Source of the DNA: Planctomycetota bacterium
Lineage (GTDB): Bacteria; Planctomycetota; UBA1135; GCA-002686595
NCBI GenBank assembly: GCA_027083445.1
Contig: JALWOP010000414.1
Location: 1-39,344 of the forward strand
DNA length: 39,344 bases
Direction of reading: 5' to 3'
A program made the position numbers and the translations under genes. Each line of letters starts with the position of its first letter. The stretch's first letter is position 1. Under the pieces are notes generated by a model. That model was not told the origin of the DNA, did not search any database, and saw only the letters and a program-made list of their open reading frames with translations. Positions 1-8,585 of the stretch are shown here, piece after piece.

Positions 1-59
1 GCAAACCATGCGATGGGGAAGAGGAGGAAGAGGGAGAGGTTGAGGAGGCGGAGGGTCAT
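1..59 (-). CDS. N-terminus of an exported or membrane protein (partial)
   Basis: The reverse strand starts with ATG at position 59 and stays open to the window edge. The visible 19 residues begin MTLRLLNLSLFLLF and form a hydrophobic stretch after one arginine, as in a signal peptide or first membrane helix. It is divergent from the hydrolase gene on the plus strand. No clear ribosome binding site is visible. The function cannot be told from this fragment, and with so little sequence the call could be chance. Confidence 0.4.
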   Translation of the reverse strand, partial: MTLRLLNLSLFLLFPIAWF

Positions 60-261
60 GGGCGTTGTATGGCTTGTGTAAGCCCCCCTTCCGGCCCCTC
101 TCCTGGCCCAGGAGCCCGCTCAGGACGAATCCGGAGCCGAAGCACCGCCCACGCTCGTCTGGATTACGACCCAGCAGGAGGCCGAACTGGCCCGGGAGAG
201 CCTCTTCCTCGAGCCCGATGGCTGGAGAAGCAGCGTCCATGTATCCATCCCGGGGCGCACG

Positions 262-2499
262 GTGGACTTCACCTGCACCCTGACGCGTGATGGGAAAGGC
301 GGCCGAACCTGGTCGGTAGAAACCGAGGGCGGGAGCGTCGCGGCCTCGTTCGAAGGGGGACATGTCACGGCCGAACTCTCCGACGGGGCGGACCAGTCGC
401 GCGAGGTCGCCTTCGACGTCGAGGGCGAGTTGCCCTTCTTCTTCGAGAACCTGGTCTTCGGTTGCCTCTACGAAGCGGGGCGCGATCTGATCGCCCGGGC
501 GGAAGCGGATGACCTGAAGGATGGCGCGACCCTGACGGCCATCCTCGCACAAGCCGGCCGCACCCTGCCTTTCACCCTGAAATCCCATGCCCGGGATGAG
601 GAAGGCATCTGGACCTTCACGATCCTCTTCCCGCCGGGTCTGGACATGACCTGGACCTGTGGGGAGGACGCCCTGCCGATCACGATCGACGTGCCCGCCC
701 AGAAGCTCGAGGTGCGTCGCGAGGGAGCCGCTCCCGATGGCCCCGGGGAGGGCCGCTCTCCAGTTTGCCGTGGCCCCTGGCGCGCCAAGCTCTCGCAGCC
801 CACCTTCGAGGTCGAGACCGAAGAGGCGGTCGAGGTACCGATGCGCGACGGAGTCGTCCTCGTCGTCGATCTCTACCGTCCTGCCGCCGAGGGCAAGTAT
901 CCGACCATCCTGATCCGTACCCCCTACGACCGACACAACGAAGGTCTCGCCAACGGCGCACGCTTCGCCAAGCGCGGCTATGCGGTCGTCGTCCAGGACG
1001 TGCGTGGCCGCTTCGACTCGGGAGGCGAGTTTTTTCCCCTCATCCACGAGATGGAGGACGGCTCCGACACCCTCGACTGGATCGCTGCCCAGCCCTGGAG
1101 CGACGGCAAGGTCGGCATGATCGGCGCCAGCTACGTCGGCTGGGTGCAGTGGTACGCCGCCAAGAGCCGAAACCCCCATCTCCTGGCGATCATTCCCCAG
1201 GTCTCGCCCCCTGATCCCGACCAGAACATCCCCTATGAGGGAGGGGCCTTCCTGCTCGGATCGGCCTGGTGGGCGAGTGCCCTGACCTACATGGACCAGG
1301 GTGGCTTCGGCATCCCCGAGAAGGACTACGAGACGATCCTGGCGACCCTGCCCCTTTCCGACCTGGACGAGGCCATCGGTACGGATCAGCCCTTCCTCGA
1401 CGTCTGGCTCTCCCATCCCCCCGACGATGAAGAGTTCTGGGGGCCCCAGCGCTACCAGAACGCCCTGGAGACGATGAACGTTGCCGCCCTCCATCTGACC
1501 GGCTGGTACGACGGCGATCAGCCCGGGGCCTTGCAGAACTTCCCGGTCCTGCGACGTCATGGCGCCACGGAGCGGGTGCGCACGGGCCAGTTCCTGATCG
1601 TCGGCCCCTGGGGCCACGGCTTCAACCTCGTGACCAAGCTGGGGGATGTGGACTTCGGTCCGGAGTCGGTCATCGACCGCTCGGCGGTGGAGGTGCGCTT
1701 CTTCGATCACTACCTCAAGGGAATCGACAACGGTGTCGAACGTGAGAAGCCGGTCTGGGTCTTCGTCATGGGAGAGAACGCCTGGCACAACGAAGAGAGC
1801 TGGCCCCTGCCGGGAACGCGCTTCACGCCGCTGTACCTCTCGAGCGAGGGAGATGCGACCCGGCGCGGCGGGGGCGGAAAGGTGGGGTTCGAGAAGGGCA
1901 AGGGTAGTGAGGCTTCCACCACCATCGCCTACGACCCGATGGACATCCCCAAGCTGGGCCTCGACTGGACCGACGTCACCGGCGACCAGGCGACGATGGA
2001 TGTGAATGCCTACCCCGACCGTGCGGATGACCTGGAGTTCGACAGCGCGCCCCTGGCCGCGCCGGTCGAACTGACCGGCCCCTTCGAGGCTCTGCTCTAT
2101 GTCAGGAGCGACGTTCAGGACGCGGACTTCGTGGTTTCCATCCTCAAGCTCGGCCTCGACGGCAGCGCCCGCCGCATCGCCACCGGCATCCAGCGCATGC
2201 GCTACCGCAACGGCAAGGACGACCCGGTCCCGCCGGGAGAGGTGGCCACCTTGCACGTCGACTGCTGGGCGAGCGGCATCCGCCTCGCCAAGGGGGAGCG
2301 TTTGCGAATCCAGGTCACCTCCACGGGCTTTCCGGGCTATGCGCGCAACTCGGGCACCCTGGAGCCGATCGCCGATGCCAAACGCCTGCTCCCGGCCCAC
2401 AATGAGCTCCTCCACAGCGCCGAGTATCCCAGCCAGGTGATCCTCCCGGTCGTTCCCCGCCCAGACGCACCAGAGCTGCGCTTCGAAGAGCAACGCTGA
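262..2499 (+). CDS. CocE/NonD-family hydrolase (peptidase S15, X-Pro dipeptidyl-peptidase-like)
   Basis: Predicted alpha/beta hydrolase of the CocE/X-Pro dipeptidyl-peptidase family, acting on acyl esters or N-terminal peptides. An N-terminal part of about 190 residues has no recognised domain. The catalytic domain follows from the MRDGV strand, with nucleophile Ser290 in GASYVG, probable Asp417 in GWYDGD and His452 in GPWGHG. A C-terminal jelly-roll region typical of the family ends the protein. Start uncertain: GTG 262 is the first usual start after an in-frame TAA at 79-81, yet the frame from 82 to 261 reads like coding sequence (an A/P-rich APLLAQEPAQD stretch like the end of a signal peptide, then acidic protein-like sequence). 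The true N-terminus is probably upstream, hidden by an unusual start, a base error or a real mutation. It is probably exported. It converges on the next gene. Confidence 0.88.
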   Translation: MDFTCTLTRDGKGGRTWSVETEGGSVAASFEGGHVTAELSDGADQSREVAFDVEGELPFFFENLVFGCLYEAGRDLIARAEADDLKDGATLTAILAQAGRTLPFTLKSHARDEEGIWTFTILFPPGLDMTWTCGEDALPITIDVPAQKLEVRREGAAPDGPGEGRSPVCRGPWRAKLSQPTFEVETEEAVEVPMRDGVVLVVDLYRPAAEGKYPTILIRTPYDRHNEGLANGARFAKRGYAVVVQDVRGRFDSGGEFFPLIHEMEDGSDTLDWIAAQPWSDGKVGMIGASYVGWVQWYAAKSRNPHLLAIIPQVSPPDPDQNIPYEGGAFLLGSAWWASALTYMDQGGFGIPEKDYETILATLPLSDLDEAIGTDQPFLDVWLSHPPDDEEFWGPQRYQNALETMNVAALHLTGWYDGDQPGALQNFPVLRRHGATERVRTGQFLIVGPWGHGFNLVTKLGDVDFGPESVIDRSAVEVRFFDHYLKGIDNGVEREKPVWVFVMGENAWHNEESWPLPGTRFTPLYLSSEGDATRRGGGGKVGFEKGKGSEASTTIAYDPMDIPKLGLDWTDVTGDQATMDVNAYPDRADDLEFDSAPLAAPVELTGPFEALLYVRSDVQDADFVVSILKLGLDGSARRIATGIQRMRYRNGKDDPVPPGEVATLHVDCWASGIRLAKGERLRIQVTSTGFPGYARNSGTLEPIADAKRLLPAHNELLHSAEYPSQVILPVVPRPDAPELRFEEQR

Positions 2500-2514
2500 G
2501 GCGCGCCGAAGGTC

Positions 2515-2970
2515 CTACTCCGCCAGGGACCTGCGTAGCTGCGCCACCAGATCGCCCAGGCTCTGGCGGTAGTCGAGCCGCGGGAAGAGCAGCTTCCAGA
2601 CGTGTTCGTTGACGGCGGCCGGCGAAGCTTCGAGCAGGCCGGCCTCGCCCAGGCTGCGCAGTGCGGCCTGGACGATCAGGTCTTGCCGGGCGAGGAACGC
2701 ACTCTCCAGACTCCCCAGTTCTTCGGCGACTGCCGCGCTTCGCTCCCCCACCTCAGGACCGAAGGCCCCCAGGAGCGCCCCGCCGAAGGCCATGGCGGCC
2801 TGCTCCTCGCGGTCCTTGGCGTAGAACGGGCTCGCCGCCCAGGAGAGGTTCCCCAAGAGAGAGGCCAGGGCACCCTGGGAGGCGCCCAGGCTTTCACCGG
2901 CCATGGTGGCGGCGGTAAAGAACCTCGAGAGGTGGTGGAGGACGATCGCGTTCACGGCCCACTGGTCCAT
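2515..2970 (-). CDS. Hypothetical protein
   Basis: I do not recognise this protein. It is about 151 aa, mostly helical by composition (alternating Ala/Leu/Glu), without a signal peptide or cysteine motifs. Start choice: ATG at 2970 lies 7 nt after a -10-like TAGCAT, which fits the leaderless pattern seen at other genes here. An ATG at 2979, three codons upstream, is the alternative. The gene ends 15 bp from the convergent hydrolase stop and is divergent from the sulfatase at 3084. Codon use is GC3-rich like its neighbours, which supports it as a real gene. Confidence 0.6.
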   Translation of the reverse strand: MDQWAVNAIVLHHLSRFFTAATMAGESLGASQGALASLLGNLSWAASPFYAKDREEQAAMAFGGALLGAFGPEVGERSAAVAEELGSLESAFLARQDLIVQAALRSLGEAGLLEASPAAVNEHVWKLLFPRLDYRQSLGDLVAQLRRSLAE

Positions 2971-3083
2971 GGCTGCCATGCTATCCCCAGGGCGCGTTCC
3001 CGAGGCTCGAGTTTCGGGCCGAGACGCCTGGGGAACGGCCCTGGAACACCGGGCCTTGGAGCGGGGTATCCTTGGATTCCGCC

Positions 3084-4262
3084 ATGTCCTCCCGCTTCAT
3101 CGCCACCCTTCCCGCGCTGCTCCTCTGCGCCTGGGCCTCCCTCTCCAGCGCTCCCCCCCGCCCCACCGCGACTCCCCCTCCCCAGGTGGGGGCGCCGCGG
3201 ATCACGATCGTCTTGATCGACGACCTGGGCTGGGAGCTCTACGAGCGAGCCCAGACCCCCCATATGGACGCGCTGATGGCCACGGGACTCGTCTTCACCC
3301 AGGCCTGGGCCTATCCCGCCTGCGCACCCGCTCGCGCGGCCCTGATCACCGGCCGTCACGCGACCCGCACCGGGATGGGATCGAACCTGAACGAACCGGG
3401 GGAAAAGGGGCTGGCCTACGGGGAAGTGACCCTGGCGGAGCTACTCTCCGAACCGGTCGATTACTTCGGCAAGTGGCATGTCAGCAAGCGTCGCAGCGAT
3501 CCCAACGCCCAGGGGTTCGACCACTATGCCGGGGGGCTGGGCAACCTCAACTGGGGCGGCTACTACAAGTGGAAGCACACGGTCGATGGATCGACGACGA
3601 CCGACTACCGCTACGTGACCGGGGTCACGACCGATGAAGCCAGGGCGTCGACAGCCAACGTTCGCATCGTCGCCTACCACGCCCCCCACTCACCGATCGA
3701 GAACCCACCCGGTGGCACTGCAACGACCGACGAGGGGCGCGTGCTCGAGATGATCTCCTATCTCGACCGGGAGATCGGCCGACTGCTCGCGGACGACGAC
3801 GGCTATCTCTTCCTCTTGGCCGACAACGGTACCGCCGTCGAGTTCGGCGGGCAGAAGGGGAGCCTCTTCGAGGGCGGGCTCAACGTCCCCTTCCTCGTCC
3901 GGGGTCCCGGGATCCAACCGGGGGTCACCGACGAGCTGGTCAGCATCGTCGACATCTACGCCACGGTGGCCGATCTGCGCGGTGTTCCCAGCGCGGCGGA
4001 GGATAGCCAGAGCCTGCTCCCGATCCTCCACGGCCTGCCGGGGACGCGCCACTACAACTACAGCGAAAAGTTCTCGACCAACGGGGACCCCTCCGACCGT
4101 GAGTGGGCCGTGCGCAACCGCTCCTGGAAGCTGATGCACACTCACTATCCGGTCCCCCTGAACCGCCTCTTTCGGATGCCGGGCGAGATCCCCGTCCATC
4201 CGCCCTACGATGCCCAGGAGCAGGCGGCTTTCGACGAGTTGCGCGGCGCATTTCCCTTCTAA
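3084..4262 (+). CDS. Secreted sulfatase (short, formylglycine type)
   Basis: Alkaline-phosphatase-superfamily sulfatase, about 392 aa, that should hydrolyse sulfate esters outside the cytoplasm. ATG 3084 gives a clean signal peptide (MSSRFIATLPALLLCAWASL); an in-frame TTG at 3072 would add four residues and is less likely. Metal ligands are visible as Asp46-Asp47 in LIDDLGW. Cys80 in CAPAR is the CxPxR site matured to formylglycine, followed by LITGRH. ADNG (Asp247-Asn248) supplies further metal ligands. The usual GKWHLG is GKWHVS here. At 392 aa it is shorter than the usual 450-550, with a trimmed C-terminal subdomain. A -10-like GGGGTATCCT lies at 3063-3072. Substrate unknown; sulfated polysaccharides are usual for planctomycete sulfatases. 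Confidence 0.9.
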   Translation: MSSRFIATLPALLLCAWASLSSAPPRPTATPPPQVGAPRITIVLIDDLGWELYERAQTPHMDALMATGLVFTQAWAYPACAPARAALITGRHATRTGMGSNLNEPGEKGLAYGEVTLAELLSEPVDYFGKWHVSKRRSDPNAQGFDHYAGGLGNLNWGGYYKWKHTVDGSTTTDYRYVTGVTTDEARASTANVRIVAYHAPHSPIENPPGGTATTDEGRVLEMISYLDREIGRLLADDDGYLFLLADNGTAVEFGGQKGSLFEGGLNVPFLVRGPGIQPGVTDELVSIVDIYATVADLRGVPSAAEDSQSLLPILHGLPGTRHYNYSEKFSTNGDPSDREWAVRNRSWKLMHTHYPVPLNRLFRMPGEIPVHPPYDAQEQAAFDELRGAFPF

Positions 4263-4320
4263 CGCGCCTGCACGCAAGGAGCCCAAGAAAGCCCTCGGTC
4301 CTTCCGAAGGTCTCGCGGCC

Positions 4321-4557
4321 CTGACCGAGGAGGTCGCCGAGCTGCTCCAGGCAGCCCAGTCGGAGCTCTTACTCCAGGCCCTGGGGCCAGATGACCTGGA
4401 TGCAATCTCCTTTGAGGTGCCCACCGGGTTCGCGGCCCTGTTCGCGAAAGGCGGCGGCCTTGGCTCCCTCGATCGAGTGGTCGGGCTGCCCTCGGGGAGG
4501 AGCGCCACCGCTGGGGATCTCCTGGCCGCGCTGGCCTATGCGCGCCTGGGGCGCTGA
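4321..4557 (+). CDS. Possible small protein downstream of sulfatase
   Basis: In the 411 bp between the sulfatase and the subtilase, one frame stays open and reads like coding sequence (LTEEVAELLQ, then GPDDLDAISFEVPTGFAALF, ending LLAALAYARLGR). It is in a different frame from the sulfatase, has no ATG in the convincing part, and would need to start near 4321 (CTG) or inside the sulfatase end at 4210. It could be a small helical protein or a decayed remnant. I do not recognise a family. The rest of the gap (4558-4673) shows nothing definite. Confidence 0.3.
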   Translation: MTEEVAELLQAAQSELLLQALGPDDLDAISFEVPTGFAALFAKGGGLGSLDRVVGLPSGRSATAGDLLAALAYARLGR

Positions 4558-4673
4558 GCGGACCCGGAAAAAAACCGACTGGACTGAAAGATGCCGGCGC
4601 GCCACGGGGAGTTCGGTGTCAGGGCTGCTGTACCCCCTGTCCTTCCCCTAACCGCGAACCACATCGATCCTCC

Positions 4674-7600
4674 ATGATCTTCGTGCCCATCACCCTCGCG
4701 CTTCCCCTGGCGCTGCCCGCCCTCCAGGAGGGCGAGGCCGGACGACCTGCCGAGCGCATCTACACCCCCGACCGCGTCCAGGTCGGTCCGCCCCCCACCC
4801 GTGACGAGCCAGGCATCTCCGAAGCCCAGCTCTTCACTCCCGCTCAACAGCCGGTCGAGGCCACCAGCGACGAAGTGCCGCTGCCGATCCCGCCGGTCTT
4901 GGAGGGGGGCCCCGACGGCGACCGCCTGGTCGCCGAAGCCTCAGGGGATCCCTACTTCCTCGGGTTCGCGGCCGGACCCTACTTTCCCCCGAGCGACGAG
5001 CTGGTCGACCCGGCCTTGCTCGCATCCTACACCCGCGGAATCGACGGGCGTCCGGGTGACTTCACCTACGCCGTCGTGATGTTTTCCAAACGCATGACGA
5101 ACGAGCGCCTGGCCCAGCTCGAGGCGGCCGGCTGCCGTCTGCTCGGATTCCACCCCCACTACACGGTCAAGGTCGCCATCCCCATGGAGGCGATCGACAG
5201 CATCTCGACCCTGCCCTTCGTGCGCTGGGTGGGAGCACCCCAGACCTGGCAGAAGCTCTCTCCGCACTCGCGCGAGCTGACCGATGTGGCGGATGAGAAC
5301 GAGCTCATGCCCTTCCACGTCTCCGTGTGGGAATCCGACCTGTGCGCCGCCTCCAAGTCGACCCCCATCGGGCGGGTCGACGTCGTCGACGGCAATGCCC
5401 AGTACTCACCGGAAACCGAGGAAGACCAGCGCGCCCGCATCTGGCAGTCCAACGGCTGGATGCATGCAGCGCTTCTGCAGCGCGGCATCGAGGTCGTGAG
5501 CTACTCGCCTTCAATCCAAGCCTTCCAGGTGCTCATCAACAAGGCACAGATGCGCGAGCTCACGCAGCTCGACTTCGTGCTCTTCGTCGAACCGGTGCTC
5601 GAACCCACCTTGGCCTCCCCCTTCGTCGCTCCGGGTCCCCTCGTCGCTCCCCACGACGAATCGACGGCGATGGTGATGACCGACCGTGTGCGCGCCTTCT
5701 ATGACGGTGGCACCAATCAGGCGGCCATCGTCGGCATCATCGACAGCGGAGTGGAGAACTCGCACGCCGACCTGAACATCTGGGGCGTCGGCTGGTCCTG
5801 CAACGGGGATGATCCTTGGAATGACGATGTCTCGAACGGCGGCTCCGGACACGGAACCCACACCACCGGCACGATTCTCGGTCGCGGTGTGGCCGAAGCT
5901 GACCAGCTAGGAAACCAGCCGGGCCTGGCGAGTTGGGGCGGTACGAGTCGCTACTTCAACTTCCGCGGCTTTTCGCCCGGGAGTTGCCTGAGCGGGAACA
6001 TTCAGGTGGCGACGAACATCTTCGCCAACAGCTACTTCGACGGCACCAACACCACTCCGCGCCCCATGGTCATCTCGAACTCCTGGGGGTACACATCCTT
6101 CATCGATCCCATCGGCACCGAAGCCAACTGCCGCACCCTCGATGACGCCACCTACCAGAATGGGCAACTCTATGTCTTCGCCACGGGCAACGAAGGCCCC
6201 TCCTCGGCAACCCTGCGCATCGAAGGGAGCGCCAAGAACGTCCTCTCTGTCGGCAACATCGTCGACTTCATCGATGGCACGGTCGGAGATCCCGGCAACC
6301 TTTGGACCAGTTCGAGTCGCGGCCCCTGCGGCGACAACCGCTGGAAGCCCAACATCACCGCTCCGGGTCGCTGGGTGCGTAGTGCGATTGCCAACGACCC
6401 GAACGGATACTCGAACTACTCGGGAACCTCGATGGCGACGCCGCACGTGACTGCCGCGGCCGCTTCCCTGTGCGACCACTACTCCTGGGCCCGCTACCAA
6501 CCGGCACTCCTATCCTCGATGCTGATGGCCACGGCGGTGACGGACAACGACGCCATCCTGACCGTCCCCAGCGACTCGCACCTGGACAAGTACGGCGCCG
6601 GTCGCCTAAATGCCTACAAGGCCCACTACAACACTTCGGATTTCGGCTATATCGGGAACTGGAAATTCGATCAGACCAATGCCAACTGGTTCTATGGCGA
6701 CTTCACCGTCCCCACGGGAACGACGCGCCTGGTGGCGGTGATGCGCTACGTCGAGGAGCAATCCTCGGCGGGTGCATCGAAGGCACTGGTCAATGACTAC
6801 GACCTGTGGCTCGACCGCGACCCCATCGATTCCGCCGGTAACACGGGCGAATACTTCGCTCAGCAAAGCTCTGTAGACAACACCGAGATCCGCATCATCA
6901 ACAACCCCGCGTCGGGCGCTTGGCGCTGGAAGACCTATCCCGAAAGTGCCAACAGCAACGTGGTCAAGATGGCCGTCACGATCTACGCCATCTATGACGA
7001 CACGACGCCGAATGCGACGTTGACCCTGAGCGTGGATGACGCCTACGTCAAGGTGGGCGAGCAGGTCAACGCCACCGCGACAGTCGACCCGACCAGCTAC
7101 GTCGCCTCGGCGGTCGTCCTGGATCGATCGGGATCCGCGGCCACCTTGCAGAGTTCGAGCACCACCCTCTACGACGGCACGGTGACCGATCTGTTGGACA
7201 GCGGCATGGCCGGCCAAGACATCACCCTGGGAGACACGCTCTTCTTCGACGATCGCGCGGGGACCTGGGGCCTGACGTACAGCAGCGAAGGCACGAAATC
7301 CATCACGGTCAACGCCCGCTCGGACAACATGGTCGACAAGACCGCGACGGTGAACGTAACAGTGGACAGCACCCCGCCGGGCCGGGTCACGAACCTCACC
7401 TCGACATCCCACACGGTCAACACCTGGTCCAATGACCCGACCATCACCTGGACCTGGAACGCCGCCACGGACAACCTCTCGGGGATCCAGGGCTACGGTA
7501 TCTTCGAGTACACCAACTGCGGCAGCCCGATTACCCTTCTCGACATCGGGCCTGTCACGACCTACACCAGCGGGGCCTACAGTAGTTCGACATCGGGACG

Positions 7601-8459
7601 TTACTTCAACATCCGCAGCGTCGACATGTGCGACAACTGGGACAGCATCTACGTCTGCGACGGTCCCTACTTCATCGACGTTACCCCTCCAACGGCTCCC
7701 ACCTTTAGTTCGTCCGACCATGTCCAGGGCGGGAAGTCCTGCAACCCCAACATCTCCGTCACTTGGAACGCCGCCAGTGACGCGCACTCCGGCGTAGCAG
7801 GATACAGCTACTACTGGAGTACGAGTGCCACCTCGTGCCCGGACAGTACGCTCGACACGGCGACAACGACGGCTTCGACGACCCTGCCGCTTGGCACCTG
7901 GTACCTGCACGTGCGTACGATCGATGTGGCAGGCAATGCCACCGACTGCGGTTCGGTGGCTCACTTCGGTCCCTTCACCATCCTCTCCACCTGCCAGATC
8001 TTCTTCGACGACTTCGAGTCGGGTGGCTTCGCGGCTGGCGGATGGAACATCTCCAGCACCCAGCGTTGCAAGGTGAACGACAAGTCAGCTTTCACCGGAA
8101 CCTACGGCGCACGCCTCAAGAAGGGCGGCGTCGGCACGGGTGCTTGCACCGTGGGGACTGATGAAACCTGGATGGAGCTCACCGTCGACAGCACCGGATG
8201 GTCGGCGATCCAGGTCAACATGGACGCCCACTTCCGCAAGAACGAGCTCGCCTGTGAGTTCCTCGACCTCCAGTGGTTCGACGGTGCTCTGTGGCAGTCG
8301 GCCGGCCAGGTCGAGGCCCACGCCTGGGGTGCCTACAGCTTCACCCTGCCGGCGGCGGCCATGGGCGACCCGGCCCTGCGCGTGCGCTTGATCACCAATG
8401 CCAAGGGCAAGGCGGAACGGGCCGAGATCGACAACTTCGAGCTGGTCGGAATCGAGTAG
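4674..8459 (+). CDS. Secreted multidomain subtilisin-like serine protease (S8)
   Basis: A 1261-aa exported protease. Residues 1-20 form a signal peptide. Residues about 115-340 hold two successive propeptide-like segments, each with a strand-helix-strand pattern (YAVVMFSKRMTNERLAQLEAAG and later a GIEVVSYSPSIQAFQVLI segment). The catalytic S8 domain spans about 340-660: Asp357 in IIDSGVENSHADL, His393 in GHGTHTTG, oxyanion Asn506 in ATGNEGP and Ser586 in GTSMATPH. After it come a P-domain-like region (about 660-780), several Ig/fibronectin-like beta domains with DNxSGI and DVAGNATDCG motifs (about 780-1100), and a C-terminal jelly-roll from FFDDFESGGF (about 1105-1261) that could bind carbohydrate or the cell surface. 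It acts outside the cytoplasm. The gene stands alone and is followed by a strong hairpin. Confidence 0.93.
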   Translation: MIFVPITLALPLALPALQEGEAGRPAERIYTPDRVQVGPPPTRDEPGISEAQLFTPAQQPVEATSDEVPLPIPPVLEGGPDGDRLVAEASGDPYFLGFAAGPYFPPSDELVDPALLASYTRGIDGRPGDFTYAVVMFSKRMTNERLAQLEAAGCRLLGFHPHYTVKVAIPMEAIDSISTLPFVRWVGAPQTWQKLSPHSRELTDVADENELMPFHVSVWESDLCAASKSTPIGRVDVVDGNAQYSPETEEDQRARIWQSNGWMHAALLQRGIEVVSYSPSIQAFQVLINKAQMRELTQLDFVLFVEPVLEPTLASPFVAPGPLVAPHDESTAMVMTDRVRAFYDGGTNQAAIVGIIDSGVENSHADLNIWGVGWSCNGDDPWNDDVSNGGSGHGTHTTGTILGRGVAEADQLGNQPGLASWGGTSRYFNFRGFSPGSCLSGNIQVATNIFANSYFDGTNTTPRPMVISNSWGYTSFIDPIGTEANCRTLDDATYQNGQLYVFATGNEGPSSATLRIEGSAKNVLSVGNIVDFIDGTVGDPGNLWTSSSRGPCGDNRWKPNITAPGRWVRSAIANDPNGYSNYSGTSMATPHVTAAAASLCDHYSWARYQPALLSSMLMATAVTDNDAILTVPSDSHLDKYGAGRLNAYKAHYNTSDFGYIGNWKFDQTNANWFYGDFTVPTGTTRLVAVMRYVEEQSSAGASKALVNDYDLWLDRDPIDSAGNTGEYFAQQSSVDNTEIRIINNPASGAWRWKTYPESANSNVVKMAVTIYAIYDDTTPNATLTLSVDDAYVKVGEQVNATATVDPTSYVASAVVLDRSGSAATLQSSSTTLYDGTVTDLLDSGMAGQDITLGDTLFFDDRAGTWGLTYSSEGTKSITVNARSDNMVDKTATVNVTVDSTPPGRVTNLTSTSHTVNTWSNDPTITWTWNAATDNLSGIQGYGIFEYTNCGSPITLLDIGPVTTYTSGAYSSSTSGRYFNIRSVDMCDNWDSIYVCDGPYFIDVTPPTAPTFSSSDHVQGGKSCNPNISVTWNAASDAHSGVAGYSYYWSTSATSCPDSTLDTATTTASTTLPLGTWYLHVRTIDVAGNATDCGSVAHFGPFTILSTCQIFFDDFESGGFAAGGWNISSTQRCKVNDKSAFTGTYGARLKKGGVGTGACTVGTDETWMELTVDSTGWSAIQVNMDAHFRKNELACEFLDLQWFDGALWQSAGQVEAHAWGAYSFTLPAAAMGDPALRVRLITNAKGKAERAEIDNFELVGIE

Positions 8460-8485
8460 CCCATCGCACCCGCTTCTGGAGCTCT

Positions 8486-8516
8486 ACGCCCCACATGCCC
8501 CGCGCATGTGGGGCGT
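8486..8516 (+). terminator. Hairpin terminator after the subtilase
   Basis: A perfect 13-bp inverted repeat (8486-8498 with 8504-8516, arm ACGCCCCACATGC) encloses a 5-nt loop 27 bp after the subtilase stop and is followed by CTTGCTATT. The U-tract is weak, but stem strength and position suit an intrinsic terminator. It also argues against a start for the next gene at GTG 8508, which would lie inside the stem. Confidence 0.75.
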
Positions 8517-8585
8517 CTTGCTATTGCCAGGGGGGCGCGGATCCCTGGTCTCATGCCGAGTCCGCCTCTTGCCGAAGAGGCTCGC

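Noticed and set aside
6606-7964. Long minus-strand open frame of 452 codons inside the subtilase gene
   Set aside because: It is the antisense shadow of a GC-rich gene whose active-site motifs are intact on the plus strand. Its composition (Val/Arg/Gly/Asp-rich) is typical of such shadows.
8508-8585. Upstream GTG start for the repeat protein
   Set aside because: It lies within the subtilase terminator stem and would bury the signal peptide. ATG 8586 has a ribosome binding site.
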